A DNA stretch of 7,732 nucleotides from Balneolaceae bacterium (GCA_007129085.1 SKWF01000190.1:1-7732); one strand, 5' to 3'. Shown: positions 1-7,055, counted from the stretch's first letter. Translations and numbers: made by a program. Notes: generated from the sequence alone by a model not told the origin.

Positions 1-272
1 AATACTGGAGTATCAGAAGAAAAGAATGGAATTTCACTTTCATCAGTATCATTGTACTGAAAGCCGGCCGTGGTTAACGACACATATCCATCCCCACTCG
101 GGTTTAAAATAGACTGCCCCTGGCCTTCAGCAGGTTTATAAATTAACCCCGGTTTTGCCTGCCCAAAAGCAGCCGATGGAGCCATTATCAAATAAAAAAC
201 AGCAACTAACAATACCTGTAGAAAAACCAATTTCTGTAACGTCTTTACCATATTTGTTCCAAATCTTTTCAT
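1..272 (-). CDS. N-terminal part of an exported protein with a GDGYVS motif (partial, runs off the left edge)
   Basis: An open frame of 90 codons begins at the ATG at 272-270 and continues past the window edge without a stop. Residues 1-14 are basic (K2, R3, K10, K14), 15-31 are hydrophobic, and 34-39 (AAFGQA) offer a signal peptidase I site, so the protein is probably exported. The mature start contains LNPSGDGYVS (56-65), TTAGF (67-71) and DESEIPF (77-83). I recall similar N-terminal segments in large Bacteroidota secreted or surface proteins, but I cannot assign a function. The start is well supported: GGGGAGG lies 7 nt upstream, and the ATG shares its A with the TAA stop of the OmpA-like gene (TAATG), implying translational coupling. 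An in-frame ATG at codon 8 is a weaker alternative. The full length cannot be seen. Confidence 0.8.
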   Translation of the reverse strand, partial: MKRFGTNMVKTLQKLVFLQVLLVAVFYLIMAPSAAFGQAKPGLIYKPAEGQGQSILNPSGDGYVSLTTAGFQYNDTDESEIPFFSSDTPV

Positions 273-1879
273 TACTCAACCTCCCCATCAGCAGCTACCG
301 GTATAATCAACACCTGCTGAATTATTTCTTCTGAAATCCAGGGCTCAAAAACATCAAAATTATCTTCGTTGTATGGGTTATACCCCTCAACCCGATTCGG
401 GTCAACTCCCCGTTTAATCAGCCATGAACGGATCATTTCAGCTCGTGCTTTACTGAGCTCAACTATAGTTTCTTCCTCAGGGCCGTCGTAATTTGCAAAT
501 GTGGCCACATGCAGTTTCAAATCGCTATTCTCTTCAAGAAGCGGAATCAATCCGGCTAATCGATCTTCCATGTCGGATGGCTTATCGAATTTCAGCCAGT
601 TAAATGAGAGCTCCCAATCGGAATAAATCGGTTCGTTCAATTCATAAGCTACCGGCTCTGTTTCCGAAGAGATCTCAAACTCCTCTCCAACAGATTCAGA
701 TTCAGCGGCAAAAATCACCAGACGGCCCACTTCCCAACCCGCTATCGTTTCAGCTATTTCCGGGCTTTCCGGCTGGTCGCGCCATATTGTTGTAATTCGG
801 TCTGATGATACTCCTCGCTCGTTCAGTGCAAGGCGTACGGCGCGAGCACGGCTCTCCATCAACATATCGTTAACCGCGTCGTCACCTTCAGGAGTTACAT
901 GGCCCGACAAGTAGAGATGCATATCCGGGTTTCTATTCATGGAATGTGCAACTACAGATAGATCGAAATCGGCCCGGTTATCAAGGTTCGAGCTGGCTAA
1001 GTCAAACTCAATCGTAGTATGCTCAACCGGACTCAACTCCTTGCGCTGCACAAATGCCTCTCGCAACTCATGGCGTGGTGTGGCTGCTCTTACTGTTCGA
1101 TGAGCAATCGGGGCCCGAGAATGCACTTTCCCTCTTGATCGGGAAAAGTTTAACCCAATACTCATTCCCCAGTACCCATTCTCAAAAGATTGGTCAGAAA
1201 TGGCAATGGAGTGATTGTAACCAAACTGCAGATTCAGCACGGTGGATGGATCCAGCCGAAAGTCAACCCCAACCCCGGCCGGAACCACCGCTGAAATTCC
1301 TCCGTCAAATTCCCAAAAAGGTGATGCCGGTAATCGATCACCCATATCTACCGTTAGCGGATCATCCGGTGCCGGCAGTGCTACCGGCATGTGGTACAGA
1401 AGTCCACCTCCAATATAGACATAGGGCGACCCGGTTCGATTAAACAGTTCAAAATCGGACATCCCCAAACCGGCAAGCTGGTAATTCAGACGATACTCCA
1501 CGGGCAGAAGTCGTGATTTATAGGTCGGTCCGGAAACGACACCCAGCGAAATGCTTGCTTCACCAAAGAAATGCTGCCCATAGCCCTGACGGGTATATGC
1601 GCGTACCGCGTAATTTAGATTATATCCGGAATATGGGGTTTGCCCCAAAAAGCCGCCGATCTGTAATCCAGGAGTAGTAAAAAGCCCACCGTCAGCCGGA
1701 ATAGTAGAGTGCGGCGTCGTCAAAAATATATTTTCTGTAATTACCGTGCAGTCGGTATCTGTAACAGGATCACATGAATGCACTCCATCCGCAGTGTGTT
1801 GAGCCATTGTTGCATAGAGCTCAGCACTAAGCAACATTGAGCAAAGAAAAACCCCTAATAGTCGTAACAATATTCCCAT
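272..1879 (-). CDS. Outer-membrane beta-barrel protein with two tandem OmpA-like C-terminal domains
   Basis: Numbering here starts at the TTG at 1888; the preferred ATG at 1879 is residue 4 and gives 535 aa. A signal peptide (about 4-26, cleavage after AELYA) is followed by a region rich in aromatic and glycine residues with alternating hydrophobic strands (about 70-250). That region ends in a strand with GMSIGLNF, consistent with an eight-stranded OmpA-type barrel. Next come a basic linker (about 252-285) and two OmpA-like modules, about 288-395 and 418-533. Each has an Arg-bearing helix (ESRARAVRLAL at 345-355; LSKARAEMIRSWL at 478-490) followed by RGV and a terminal strand. The Asp that usually helps grip diaminopimelate in the TD motif is not obvious in either, so peptidoglycan binding may be weak. 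The ATG start is preferred because AAGAAG lies 9 nt upstream and the TTG has no spaced site. The gene is coupled to the next exported protein, which suggests a shared cell-surface role. Confidence 0.85.
   Translation of the reverse strand: MGILLRLLGVFLCSMLLSAELYATMAQHTADGVHSCDPVTDTDCTVITENIFLTTPHSTIPADGGLFTTPGLQIGGFLGQTPYSGYNLNYAVRAYTRQGYGQHFFGEASISLGVVSGPTYKSRLLPVEYRLNYQLAGLGMSDFELFNRTGSPYVYIGGGLLYHMPVALPAPDDPLTVDMGDRLPASPFWEFDGGISAVVPAGVGVDFRLDPSTVLNLQFGYNHSIAISDQSFENGYWGMSIGLNFSRSRGKVHSRAPIAHRTVRAATPRHELREAFVQRKELSPVEHTTIEFDLASSNLDNRADFDLSVVAHSMNRNPDMHLYLSGHVTPEGDDAVNDMLMESRARAVRLALNERGVSSDRITTIWRDQPESPEIAETIAGWEVGRLVIFAAESESVGEEFEISSETEPVAYELNEPIYSDWELSFNWLKFDKPSDMEDRLAGLIPLLEENSDLKLHVATFANYDGPEEETIVELSKARAEMIRSWLIKRGVDPNRVEGYNPYNEDNFDVFEPWISEEIIQQVLIIPVAADGEVE
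280..286 (-). promoter_or_regulatory. Strong ribosome binding site inside the end of the OmpA-like gene
   Basis: The minus strand reads GGGGAGG, 7 nt before the ATG at 272. It is a near-ideal Shine-Dalgarno match located in the last codons of the upstream gene. It fixes the start of the downstream exported protein and supports coupled translation of the pair. Such strong sites are not typical of Bacteroidota-like genomes, and def and the HU-like gene in this window lack one. Confidence 0.6.
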
Positions 1880-1970
1880 CCGGTCCAACTTCTTTAGTTA
1901 AATTATCTTGCGAACACCTCTTTTTCGTAGTTTTTATGAGCAAAAAGGAGTTCATCAAACAGTAATTTTG

Positions 1971-1992
1971 TAAACCACGCATTTATGGTTTA
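1971..1992. repeat. Inverted repeat upstream of the OmpA-like gene
   Basis: A perfect 7-bp inverted repeat, TAAACCA and TGGTTTA, is separated by 8 bp. It lies about 90 bp before the ATG of the OmpA-like gene and about 105 bp after the regulator's stop. It is not followed by a T-run on the minus strand, so it is a poor terminator. It might be an operator or an mRNA leader hairpin. A 7-bp AT-rich arm can also occur by chance. Confidence 0.3.
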
Positions 1993-2039
1993 TCACTCTG
2001 TAAAGAAGGTAGAGCGGGAAGGGAAGGACTGCTATCAAG

Positions 2040-2072
2040 AAACCGACAAGCTTTGCAAATAAAACGACAAGC
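2040..2072 (-). promoter_or_regulatory. Direct repeat with 21-bp period, candidate AraC-type operator
   Basis: The plus strand reads AAACCGACAAGC at 2040-2051 and AAAACGACAAGC at 2061-2072, matching at 11 of 12 positions. On the minus strand this is GCTTGTCG followed by a T-rich stretch, twice. The period is exactly 21 bp, or two helical turns, placing both copies on one face of the DNA. AraC itself binds direct half-sites with this period. The repeat sits between a gene encoding an AraC-type DNA-binding domain and the OmpA-like gene, about 160 bp before the latter's start. Its function is inferred. Confidence 0.4.
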
Positions 2073-2096
2073 CTCGCTATATAGCCTTTAAAGCCC

Positions 2097-3773
2097 TTAA
2101 TTAGCAGATTTTAATGTTGAAGGAAGTTTACCAAACTCCTCTTTAAAATAAGATGAGAATAGAGACAAGTTATTAAATCCAACAGTGTAGGCTACTTCAG
2201 TTACACTACCGGATCCATTTTTTAAAAGATATTCAGCCGCTTTTAATCGTCGATGGCGCAGGTATTTTTTGGGTGTTAAACCCGATAAGCTTTTTACCTT
2301 ACGCTGCATCTGTCGTTGGCTAACGTTCAGCTCTTTAGCCAGTTGTTCAATTGACAGATCATAATCCTCAATATTACGATTTATGGCGCGGTCCAACTCT
2401 TCAAGAAAATCGTCCCTTTTAGAAACAGGTAAGCTGTACTCTCCCCCTCTATCAACTTCGAGCTTTTTTAGCAACCGTTTCTGAGAAGCCAGATGATTTT
2501 TTACCGTTTCCCTTAGAATCTCAGCACTAAAAGGTTTGCGAATATAACTATCCGCTCCAAATTTCAGCCCTTTAAATCTATCTTTTTCTCCAACTTTAGA
2601 GGTTAGCATGATAAATGGTAAATAGCTTATTTTCGAATCTTTCCGAACCGCTTCACAAAATTCAAGACCGTCCATATTTGGCATTACTACATCGCTGATA
2701 ATCAGATCGGGCAGAAGTTTTTGCGCTGCCTTCAGCCCTTTCAAACCATCATTTGCTTTAATGATGTTATAATCCCGTTTAAGCAGTGTAGCCAAATATC
2801 TCTGTATGGCTCTATCATCTTCAACAATTAAAATGGTTTGCTTATCACTACGTATATTGGGTTGATGAACATCCGAACCGGGTTCAGATTTCGTCTCACC
2901 TTCCTCTGTATAATCTCCTACCGGTTCCTTTTTCGGCACTGATTCTACAGTTACATCCGGAAAGCTTATCTGATATGTAAACTCAAACTCAGAAATTTCA
3001 TTCAAGGAAAACGTCCCGCCCTGCGCATGTATCCAATGCTGAGCCTTCACAAACCCTGCTTTTCCATAGGTATTGAACGATCGTAACAGCGAACTCATAT
3101 GGTGTAGTCGCTCTTCCCGATTTTCGGGAGCTATAGCATCCCCATTAAACTGAATAGATATTGTACAAGCATCACCCTTCGGGTTCTCCTCAATTTCTAA
3201 GAAAAGTGTAACCGTTGCACCCACTTCAAGCTTTAACAATCCTTCAGCAACGACAGCAATTATGGTTTGATCAACCTTACGTTTGTCCGCAAGCAGCTCT
3301 ACTTTTTCGCTGGGGAAATGCTTAGATAAAGTATCTCCCTGGGTTGATACATTGGTATGCAAAAAATCAGCCAACTCTATCAATTGTGCGGCAATATCAT
3401 ACCTAGTTTTATCGAAATGAGTATGCTGACCGGCCTCTATTTCAACAGCCTCAAGAAGGCTTTCAACATGATACTCAAGGGTACGCACCAGGTGATTAAT
3501 CCCATCTACATCCTCTTTCAAACCGGGAACATCACTGTCAAAACATTTGTGGTTGATTTCATTGACCTGCCCACTAATAAGCGTTAGTGGCGTACGCAAT
3601 TCATGAGAAATGCTTTCGAAAAGTTCTGGAGTAATCTCCGGGTTATTATCAAATTCAGACTCCTCAGGGCCAACATTATCATCTGTAACTTTTTGCAATC
3701 GATACCCCGATCGATATAGATAAAACCCAACACCCCCAACAATAAAAACAGCTGCAATAATAGTAATAATCAT
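2097..3773 (-). CDS. Small membrane-anchored hybrid two-component protein (HisKA, degenerate ATPase, receiver, AraC HTH)
   Basis: This 558-aa protein resembles the hybrid two-component regulators of Bacteroidota but lacks the large periplasmic sensor. One membrane span (1-20) is followed directly by a HisKA region with the H-box SHELRTPLT and H57. Residues about 160-275 align with a histidine-kinase ATPase domain, ending in QGGTFSL. However, the N-box Asn is gone (E177 region), the DxGxG motif reads FNGDA (209-213), and the glycine-rich G2 box reads GKAGF (237-241). The receiver (313-428) looks intact: E318/D319/D320, phospho-acceptor D361 in DVVMPNMDG, T391 and K413. The AraC-type domain spans about 458-555, with LSIEQLAKELNVSQRQMQRK and a second helix-turn-helix near VTEVAYTVGFNN. 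The start has AGGGGGG 4 nt upstream. It may regulate the downstream OmpA-like gene. Kinase activity is doubtful from sequence. Confidence 0.88.
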   Translation of the reverse strand: MIITIIAAVFIVGGVGFYLYRSGYRLQKVTDDNVGPEESEFDNNPEITPELFESISHELRTPLTLISGQVNEINHKCFDSDVPGLKEDVDGINHLVRTLEYHVESLLEAVEIEAGQHTHFDKTRYDIAAQLIELADFLHTNVSTQGDTLSKHFPSEKVELLADKRKVDQTIIAVVAEGLLKLEVGATVTLFLEIEENPKGDACTISIQFNGDAIAPENREERLHHMSSLLRSFNTYGKAGFVKAQHWIHAQGGTFSLNEISEFEFTYQISFPDVTVESVPKKEPVGDYTEEGETKSEPGSDVHQPNIRSDKQTILIVEDDRAIQRYLATLLKRDYNIIKANDGLKGLKAAQKLLPDLIISDVVMPNMDGLEFCEAVRKDSKISYLPFIMLTSKVGEKDRFKGLKFGADSYIRKPFSAEILRETVKNHLASQKRLLKKLEVDRGGEYSLPVSKRDDFLEELDRAINRNIEDYDLSIEQLAKELNVSQRQMQRKVKSLSGLTPKKYLRHRRLKAAEYLLKNGSGSVTEVAYTVGFNNLSLFSSYFKEEFGKLPSTLKSAN

Positions 3774-3822
3774 TCAACCCCCCTATAATTGAGAACAGAT
3801 TTAACAAGAAATGAATCAGGCA

Positions 3823-3830
3823 CAAATTTA
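3823..3830 (-). promoter_or_regulatory. Possible Bacteroidota-type -7 promoter element for the hybrid regulator
   Basis: The minus strand reads TAAATTTG, an exact fit to the TAnnTTTG -7 consensus known in Bacteroidota. It is 49 bp before the regulator's ATG and would give a leader of about 40 nt. I find no convincing TTG -33 element at the expected distance, so this is a weak call. Confidence 0.3.
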
Positions 3831-3903
3831 ACACCTTGATTCCCACCCTTTGTGAATCTTTGCACTGAATTTTAAGCCAACATGTTCATCACAAAAGATA
3901 TAT

Positions 3904-3918
3904 CTGATTGGAAATCAG
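3904..3918 (-). terminator. Weak hairpin after the ankyrin gene
   Basis: A perfect 6-bp inverted repeat (CTGATT / AATCAG) with a 3-nt loop lies about 30 bp past the ankyrin stop. On the minus strand it is followed by ATATATCTTTT. The stem is short and AT-rich, so termination would be inefficient. It could equally be an incidental palindrome in the leader region of the regulator gene. Confidence 0.22.
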
Positions 3919-3950
3919 CTGAAACGGTATGCTAAAAAACCAATTTTAAA

Positions 3951-4634
3951 TTAATCATCCAGATCTAAATCGTCCGGCTCCTCTTCATCGCCAATTAGCT
4001 CATCCATATCGGTATCGGAATCATCCTCATCTTCATCATCGATGGAGGTAGGCACCGCACTTTTCTTCACTTCTTTTTTTGCACCGGCTCTTCTAAGTTG
4101 GGCGGCTACATCTGGGTTGTCGTTATCATCGGCGATGTTCAGAGCTGTATCACCATTTTTATCTTTCAACCGGACATTTGCACCACAATCCAATAAAAAC
4201 TTCACCATTTCACTGTGCCCTTCACGTGCGGCCAGCATTAAGGCGGTCTGCTCCCAGCGTTGGCGGGCATTAATATCGGCACCTTCATCAACCAAAAGTT
4301 TTGCCGCTTCAACATGCCCCTCTCTTGCCGCAATAATAAGTGCCATATCACCGATAGGTGTACCATTATCAAGCAAATACTTCATAATCTCAATATTCCC
4401 GTGCTCAGCTGCGCGGTTAAGGGCTGTCCCTCCCATTTTTGTGGTAACGGTAGGATCTGCACCATTCTCTATCAAATACTTTACCACGTCAATAAAGTCC
4501 GACTCGGCCGCAAATATCAGTGCTGTAGATCCATTTTTATGAATCTCATTCAAATCTGCACCTTCACTATGCAATTTTTTTAGCTCGTCTAAATTTCCCT
4601 GCTTAGCCGCTTGATGAACTGGAGATAGCCCCAT
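3951..4634 (-). CDS. Cytoplasmic ankyrin-repeat protein with a strongly acidic C-terminal tail
   Basis: This 227-aa protein consists almost entirely of six ankyrin repeats. The helix-start Ala positions fall at 9, 42, 75, 102, 135 and 168, so the period is 33 residues except for 27 between repeats 3 and 4, where the beta-hairpin segment is shortened. Typical motifs are GSTALIFAAE, GGTALNRAAEHGN and QTALMLAAREGH. Residues 186-193 are basic (KKEVKK), and the last 29 residues hold 20 Asp/Glu. There is no signal peptide or membrane span. Ankyrin repeats mediate protein-protein binding; the partner is unknown and no enzymatic domain is present. The start is supported by AAGGA 6 nt upstream. It stands 124 bp after fmt and 177 bp before the hybrid regulator, so it may be transcribed alone. 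Confidence 0.87.
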   Translation of the reverse strand: MGLSPVHQAAKQGNLDELKKLHSEGADLNEIHKNGSTALIFAAESDFIDVVKYLIENGADPTVTTKMGGTALNRAAEHGNIEIMKYLLDNGTPIGDMALIIAAREGHVEAAKLLVDEGADINARQRWEQTALMLAAREGHSEMVKFLLDCGANVRLKDKNGDTALNIADDNDNPDVAAQLRRAGAKKEVKKSAVPTSIDDEDEDDSDTDMDELIGDEEEPDDLDLDD

Positions 4635-4758
4635 GAATGTTCCTTTTTAATTAGTTGAAATTGAATTTTCTAGGCGTAAATAATATGATCGTTATATCTC
4701 AAATTAATTCGTTTTAATCAACCATCACAAAGTAATTATCAAACTTTTTTACCCAGCT

Positions 4759-5682
4759 TTAGTCAAGAACTTTGCTTAAATCATATCCATTTGCAAAATC
4801 TTGCCCCGATAGCTTTTTCGTACCCGGTAACTGAATCTCTTTAAGTTGTACTGCTCCGGAGCCGCACCCAACAATGAGTTTACCATCATCCCATGTCAAC
4901 TCACCGGGCTCCAATCGATACCCAGTAACTACTTCCGATTTGTAAACATTCATCTTCTCCCCGTCGTAATTGCACCACGCCTTTGGAAATGGATTCAAAC
5001 CGCGAATTTTATTATGCACATCCTGTGCGGATTGATCAAAATCGAGCTTCGTATTCTCTCTAAATAATTTTGGAGCAGATGTTGCCTCTTCATCATTTTG
5101 CTCAATAGTATCGACGTTATCTACTGCAATTTTTTCAACGGAATCAACCACCAGCTCAGCTCCCATATCTTTCAACCTCTCGTACAAATCACCGGTCGTC
5201 TCATTCGGTTTGATGGACGTCTTAACACGCCCGATAACATTGCCGGTATCTACGCTTTTTTCGAGGAAAAACACCGTGCAGCCGGTCTCCTTTTCACCAC
5301 GTATAATGGCCCAATGGATCGGAGCCGCCCCCCGATATTTCGGAAGCAATGAAGCGTGCAGATTAATCGATCCTTTTTCGGGGATTTCGAGAATATTTGG
5401 CGGCAAAATTTTAAAGGCCACAACAACAAAAAGGTCGGCATCCAGTTTCTTTAGCTCCTCTTCGAACCGATCTGATTTCACATCATCCACATCCAATGTG
5501 GGAAGCTCCAACTCCAGGGCACGTTTTTTTACGGCCGTCGGCACCGGTTTTCCCCGCCGATTTCGCCGTTTATCCGTTCCGCTAACCACACATAAAATCT
5601 CATGGCGCGACTCGCTGAGCCGATCGAGTGTGGGTACCGCAAAATCGGGCGATCCCATAAACACAATTTTCAATGGGTTCAT
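4759..5682 (-). CDS. fmt: Methionyl-tRNA formyltransferase
   Basis: The enzyme transfers a formyl group from 10-formyl-tetrahydrofolate to Met on initiator tRNA, preparing it for translation initiation in the cytoplasm. The 307-aa length is normal. The N-terminal formyltransferase fold begins with KIVFMGSPDFAVPTL. The catalytic trio is N107 and H109 in INLHASLLPKYRGAAPI, with D145 in SVDTGNVIG. The tRNA-contacting loop is basic (TDKRRNRRGK, 36-45). The C-terminal domain (about 206-300) opens with LFRENTKLDFD and contains IRGLNPFPKAWC, both typical of the family. Its ATG overlaps the def stop by 4 bp (ATGA), so it is probably translated by coupling with def. It is the last gene of the HU-ruvX-def-fmt run. 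Confidence 0.97.
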   Translation of the reverse strand: MNPLKIVFMGSPDFAVPTLDRLSESRHEILCVVSGTDKRRNRRGKPVPTAVKKRALELELPTLDVDDVKSDRFEEELKKLDADLFVVVAFKILPPNILEIPEKGSINLHASLLPKYRGAAPIHWAIIRGEKETGCTVFFLEKSVDTGNVIGRVKTSIKPNETTGDLYERLKDMGAELVVDSVEKIAVDNVDTIEQNDEEATSAPKLFRENTKLDFDQSAQDVHNKIRGLNPFPKAWCNYDGEKMNVYKSEVVTGYRLEPGELTWDDGKLIVGCGSGAVQLKEIQLPGTKKLSGQDFANGYDLSKVLD

Positions 5683-6254
5683 ACCTGCTTGTCCACATTT
5701 TTTGGTACCAGTGGATAATCCGTTTCCAGTGTACCTTCATCAATTTTTGTTAGGAGAGATTTATGAAATCGACGTTTAAACCTGCTTAAATGGTCTAAAA
5801 ACAGCACTCCTTCCAGGTGATCAAACTCATGCTGCACCACTCTCGAAATCCAGCCCTCAAAAGTTTTCTCCTGCTCCTCGAAGTTTCTATCGAGATAGGA
5901 GATCCGCACATTTGCCGGTCGTTTTACATCATCCCGAACCTCCGGGATACTCAAGCATCCCTCCTCCATTTTCACTTTTTCCCCTGTAAACTCTACTATT
6001 TTCGGGTTGATGAACGCCATAGGCCCAAGGTTCGGCTCATCTTGAATCTCCTCTGTAACACCATCAGCGTCCATCACAAAAACCCGATGAAGCTTACCGA
6101 TCTGTGGCGCAGCCAGCCCCACCCCCTGCGAGTTATACATGGTTTCAAACATGTCATCAATTAATGTTTGAAGCTCTTCAGAGTTCTCTTCAACCGGTGT
6201 CGTCTTTTTACGAAGAACCGGGTCGTTATAGGTAACAATCGGTAATATGGACAT
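5679..6254 (-). CDS. def: Peptide deformylase
   Basis: This metalloenzyme removes the formyl group from N-terminal formyl-Met of new proteins, reversing the modification made by the neighbouring Fmt. All three family motifs are intact in 191 aa: GVGLAAPQI (44-52), EGCLS with metal ligand C100, and QHEFDHLEG with ligands H142 and H146 and catalytic E143. The tail after about residue 165 is slightly longer than in the shortest bacterial forms. It begins with ATG only 2 bp after the ruvX stop, without a clear ribosome binding site, and overlaps fmt by 4 bp. Def-fmt pairing is common across bacteria. Confidence 0.97.
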   Translation of the reverse strand: MSILPIVTYNDPVLRKKTTPVEENSEELQTLIDDMFETMYNSQGVGLAAPQIGKLHRVFVMDADGVTEEIQDEPNLGPMAFINPKIVEFTGEKVKMEEGCLSIPEVRDDVKRPANVRISYLDRNFEEQEKTFEGWISRVVQHEFDHLEGVLFLDHLSRFKRRFHKSLLTKIDEGTLETDYPLVPKNVDKQV

Positions 6255-6256
6255 AA

Positions 6257-6688
6257 TTAAATCTCGGGTCTGGCTTCTAAAAATTGCTGTAAAATATGAG
6301 CTGCCGCGGCTTGATCCAAGCGCCCTTTCTCTTCACGCTTCTTTTTCGGCACACCGGCATCAACCATAAACTCGAGTGCCTCTTTAGATGAATAACGTTC
6401 ATCCATTTTATAAACGGGAATATTGGGATAATCTGCCCTGCATTTTTTTATGTAGCCTGCAGCGAGCTCTGTTGCATGGGTTGGTTTTCCCTGTGGGGTC
6501 AGTGGCCAGCCGATCACAATACCTATAACAGGCCCCTCATGCTTGATTTGGCGGGATAACTCCCGAAAAGAGTCAGGCTGATTGTATGTGCCTACAGGGC
6601 CGGCAAATGTGCGCATAAGATCTGTACGCGCAATCCCTACTCGTTTACTGCCAACATCTACCCCCAAAAGTCGCCCGTATTCAGACAC
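6257..6688 (-). CDS. ruvX: Putative pre-16S rRNA nuclease / Holliday junction resolvase-like protein RuvX (YqgF)
   Basis: The 143-aa protein is a full-length YqgF/RuvX with an RNase H-like fold. Family members have been linked to 5' maturation of 16S rRNA, and some cleave Holliday junctions. Acidic active-site residues are visible: D11 in GVDVGSKRVGIA, E97 in MDERYSS, and D125 in GRLDQAAAAHIL. The GWPLTPQGK segment (60-68) is also typical. The start is GTG at 6688, supported by GAGGAG about 6 nt upstream, inside the last codons of the HU-like gene, which stops 3 bp earlier. This layout indicates co-transcription and probable coupling with the genes on both sides. Confidence 0.93.
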   Translation of the reverse strand: MSEYGRLLGVDVGSKRVGIARTDLMRTFAGPVGTYNQPDSFRELSRQIKHEGPVIGIVIGWPLTPQGKPTHATELAAGYIKKCRADYPNIPVYKMDERYSSKEALEFMVDAGVPKKKREEKGRLDQAAAAHILQQFLEARPEI

Positions 6689-6691
6689 TCA

Positions 6692-7015
6692 CTACTCCTC
6701 GCCTTCTGAGTCTTCAAGCGGTTGCTTTAGAAATTTCTTTAACCGTTTGCTTGGTTTAAAATGTGTTTTACGGTGAGGTGGCACGTAGATTACCTCGTTG
6801 GTTTTGGGGTTTCTCGCTTTCGGCTTCGCCTTTGTTTTTTTGACTTCAAAAACGCCAAAATCACGCAACTCAATTCTACAGGTTGGGTCTGCCTTCATCA
6901 TCTTTTTTCGAAGTGCACCAATCACCTCTTCAACCCACGGCTCTGCTTGATTAAGTGGAACATCCATTTCGTTTGCGACTGTTCGAACGATATCTCTTTT
7001 TGTGTATGTAACCAT
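6692..7015 (-). CDS. HU/IHF-family DNA-binding protein
   Basis: This small basic nucleoid protein of 107 aa should act as a dimer that bends DNA. The N-terminal helices (about 5-45) start with TKRDIVRTVA. The saddle strand is IELRDFGVFEV (48-58), and the flexible DNA-wrapping arm spans about 59-80, with R68-N69-P70 carrying the Pro that intercalates in this family. The end contains FKPSKRLKKFL (86-96), then a short acidic tail, EDSEGEE, that classical 90-residue HU proteins lack. Sequence alone does not separate HU from IHF-like members. It begins 102 bp after the RelA/SpoT gene with no evident Shine-Dalgarno site, and it heads the ruvX-def-fmt run. Confidence 0.92.
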   Translation of the reverse strand: MVTYTKRDIVRTVANEMDVPLNQAEPWVEEVIGALRKKMMKADPTCRIELRDFGVFEVKKTKAKPKARNPKTNEVIYVPPHRKTHFKPSKRLKKFLKQPLEDSEGEE

Positions 7016-7055
7016 CGTATAATGTGTTGATTATGAATAGTTTAAAGCGAAATCA

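Noticed and set aside
1054..1443. 129-codon plus-strand open frame
   Set aside because: It is antisense to the OmpA-like gene and has no recognisable domain or ribosome site support.
1880..1888. TTG at 1888 as start of the OmpA-like gene
   Set aside because: An ATG lies 9 bp downstream with AAGAAG at good spacing and yields a cleaner signal peptide; the TTG abuts that same element with no spacer.
1918..1952. Possible hairpin of CTTTTT and AAAAAG arms before the OmpA-like gene
   Set aside because: The arms are A/T homopolymers with a bulge and no T-run after them, so it has low stability and is probably chance.
2076..2085. Perfect palindrome GCTATATAGC after the hybrid regulator gene
   Set aside because: Ten bases with no loop and no following T-run cannot act as a terminator, and a short self-complementary AT-rich site is easily a chance occurrence.
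4042..4542. 166-codon plus-strand open frame
   Set aside because: It lies wholly antisense to the ankyrin gene. Its Ser/Ala/Phe-rich composition is what the reverse reading of ankyrin codons gives, and no family is recognisable.
5210..5779. 189-codon plus-strand open frame
   Set aside because: It is antisense to fmt and the end of def, both certain genes. It is rich in Ser, Arg and Phe with no domain, so it is a shadow frame.
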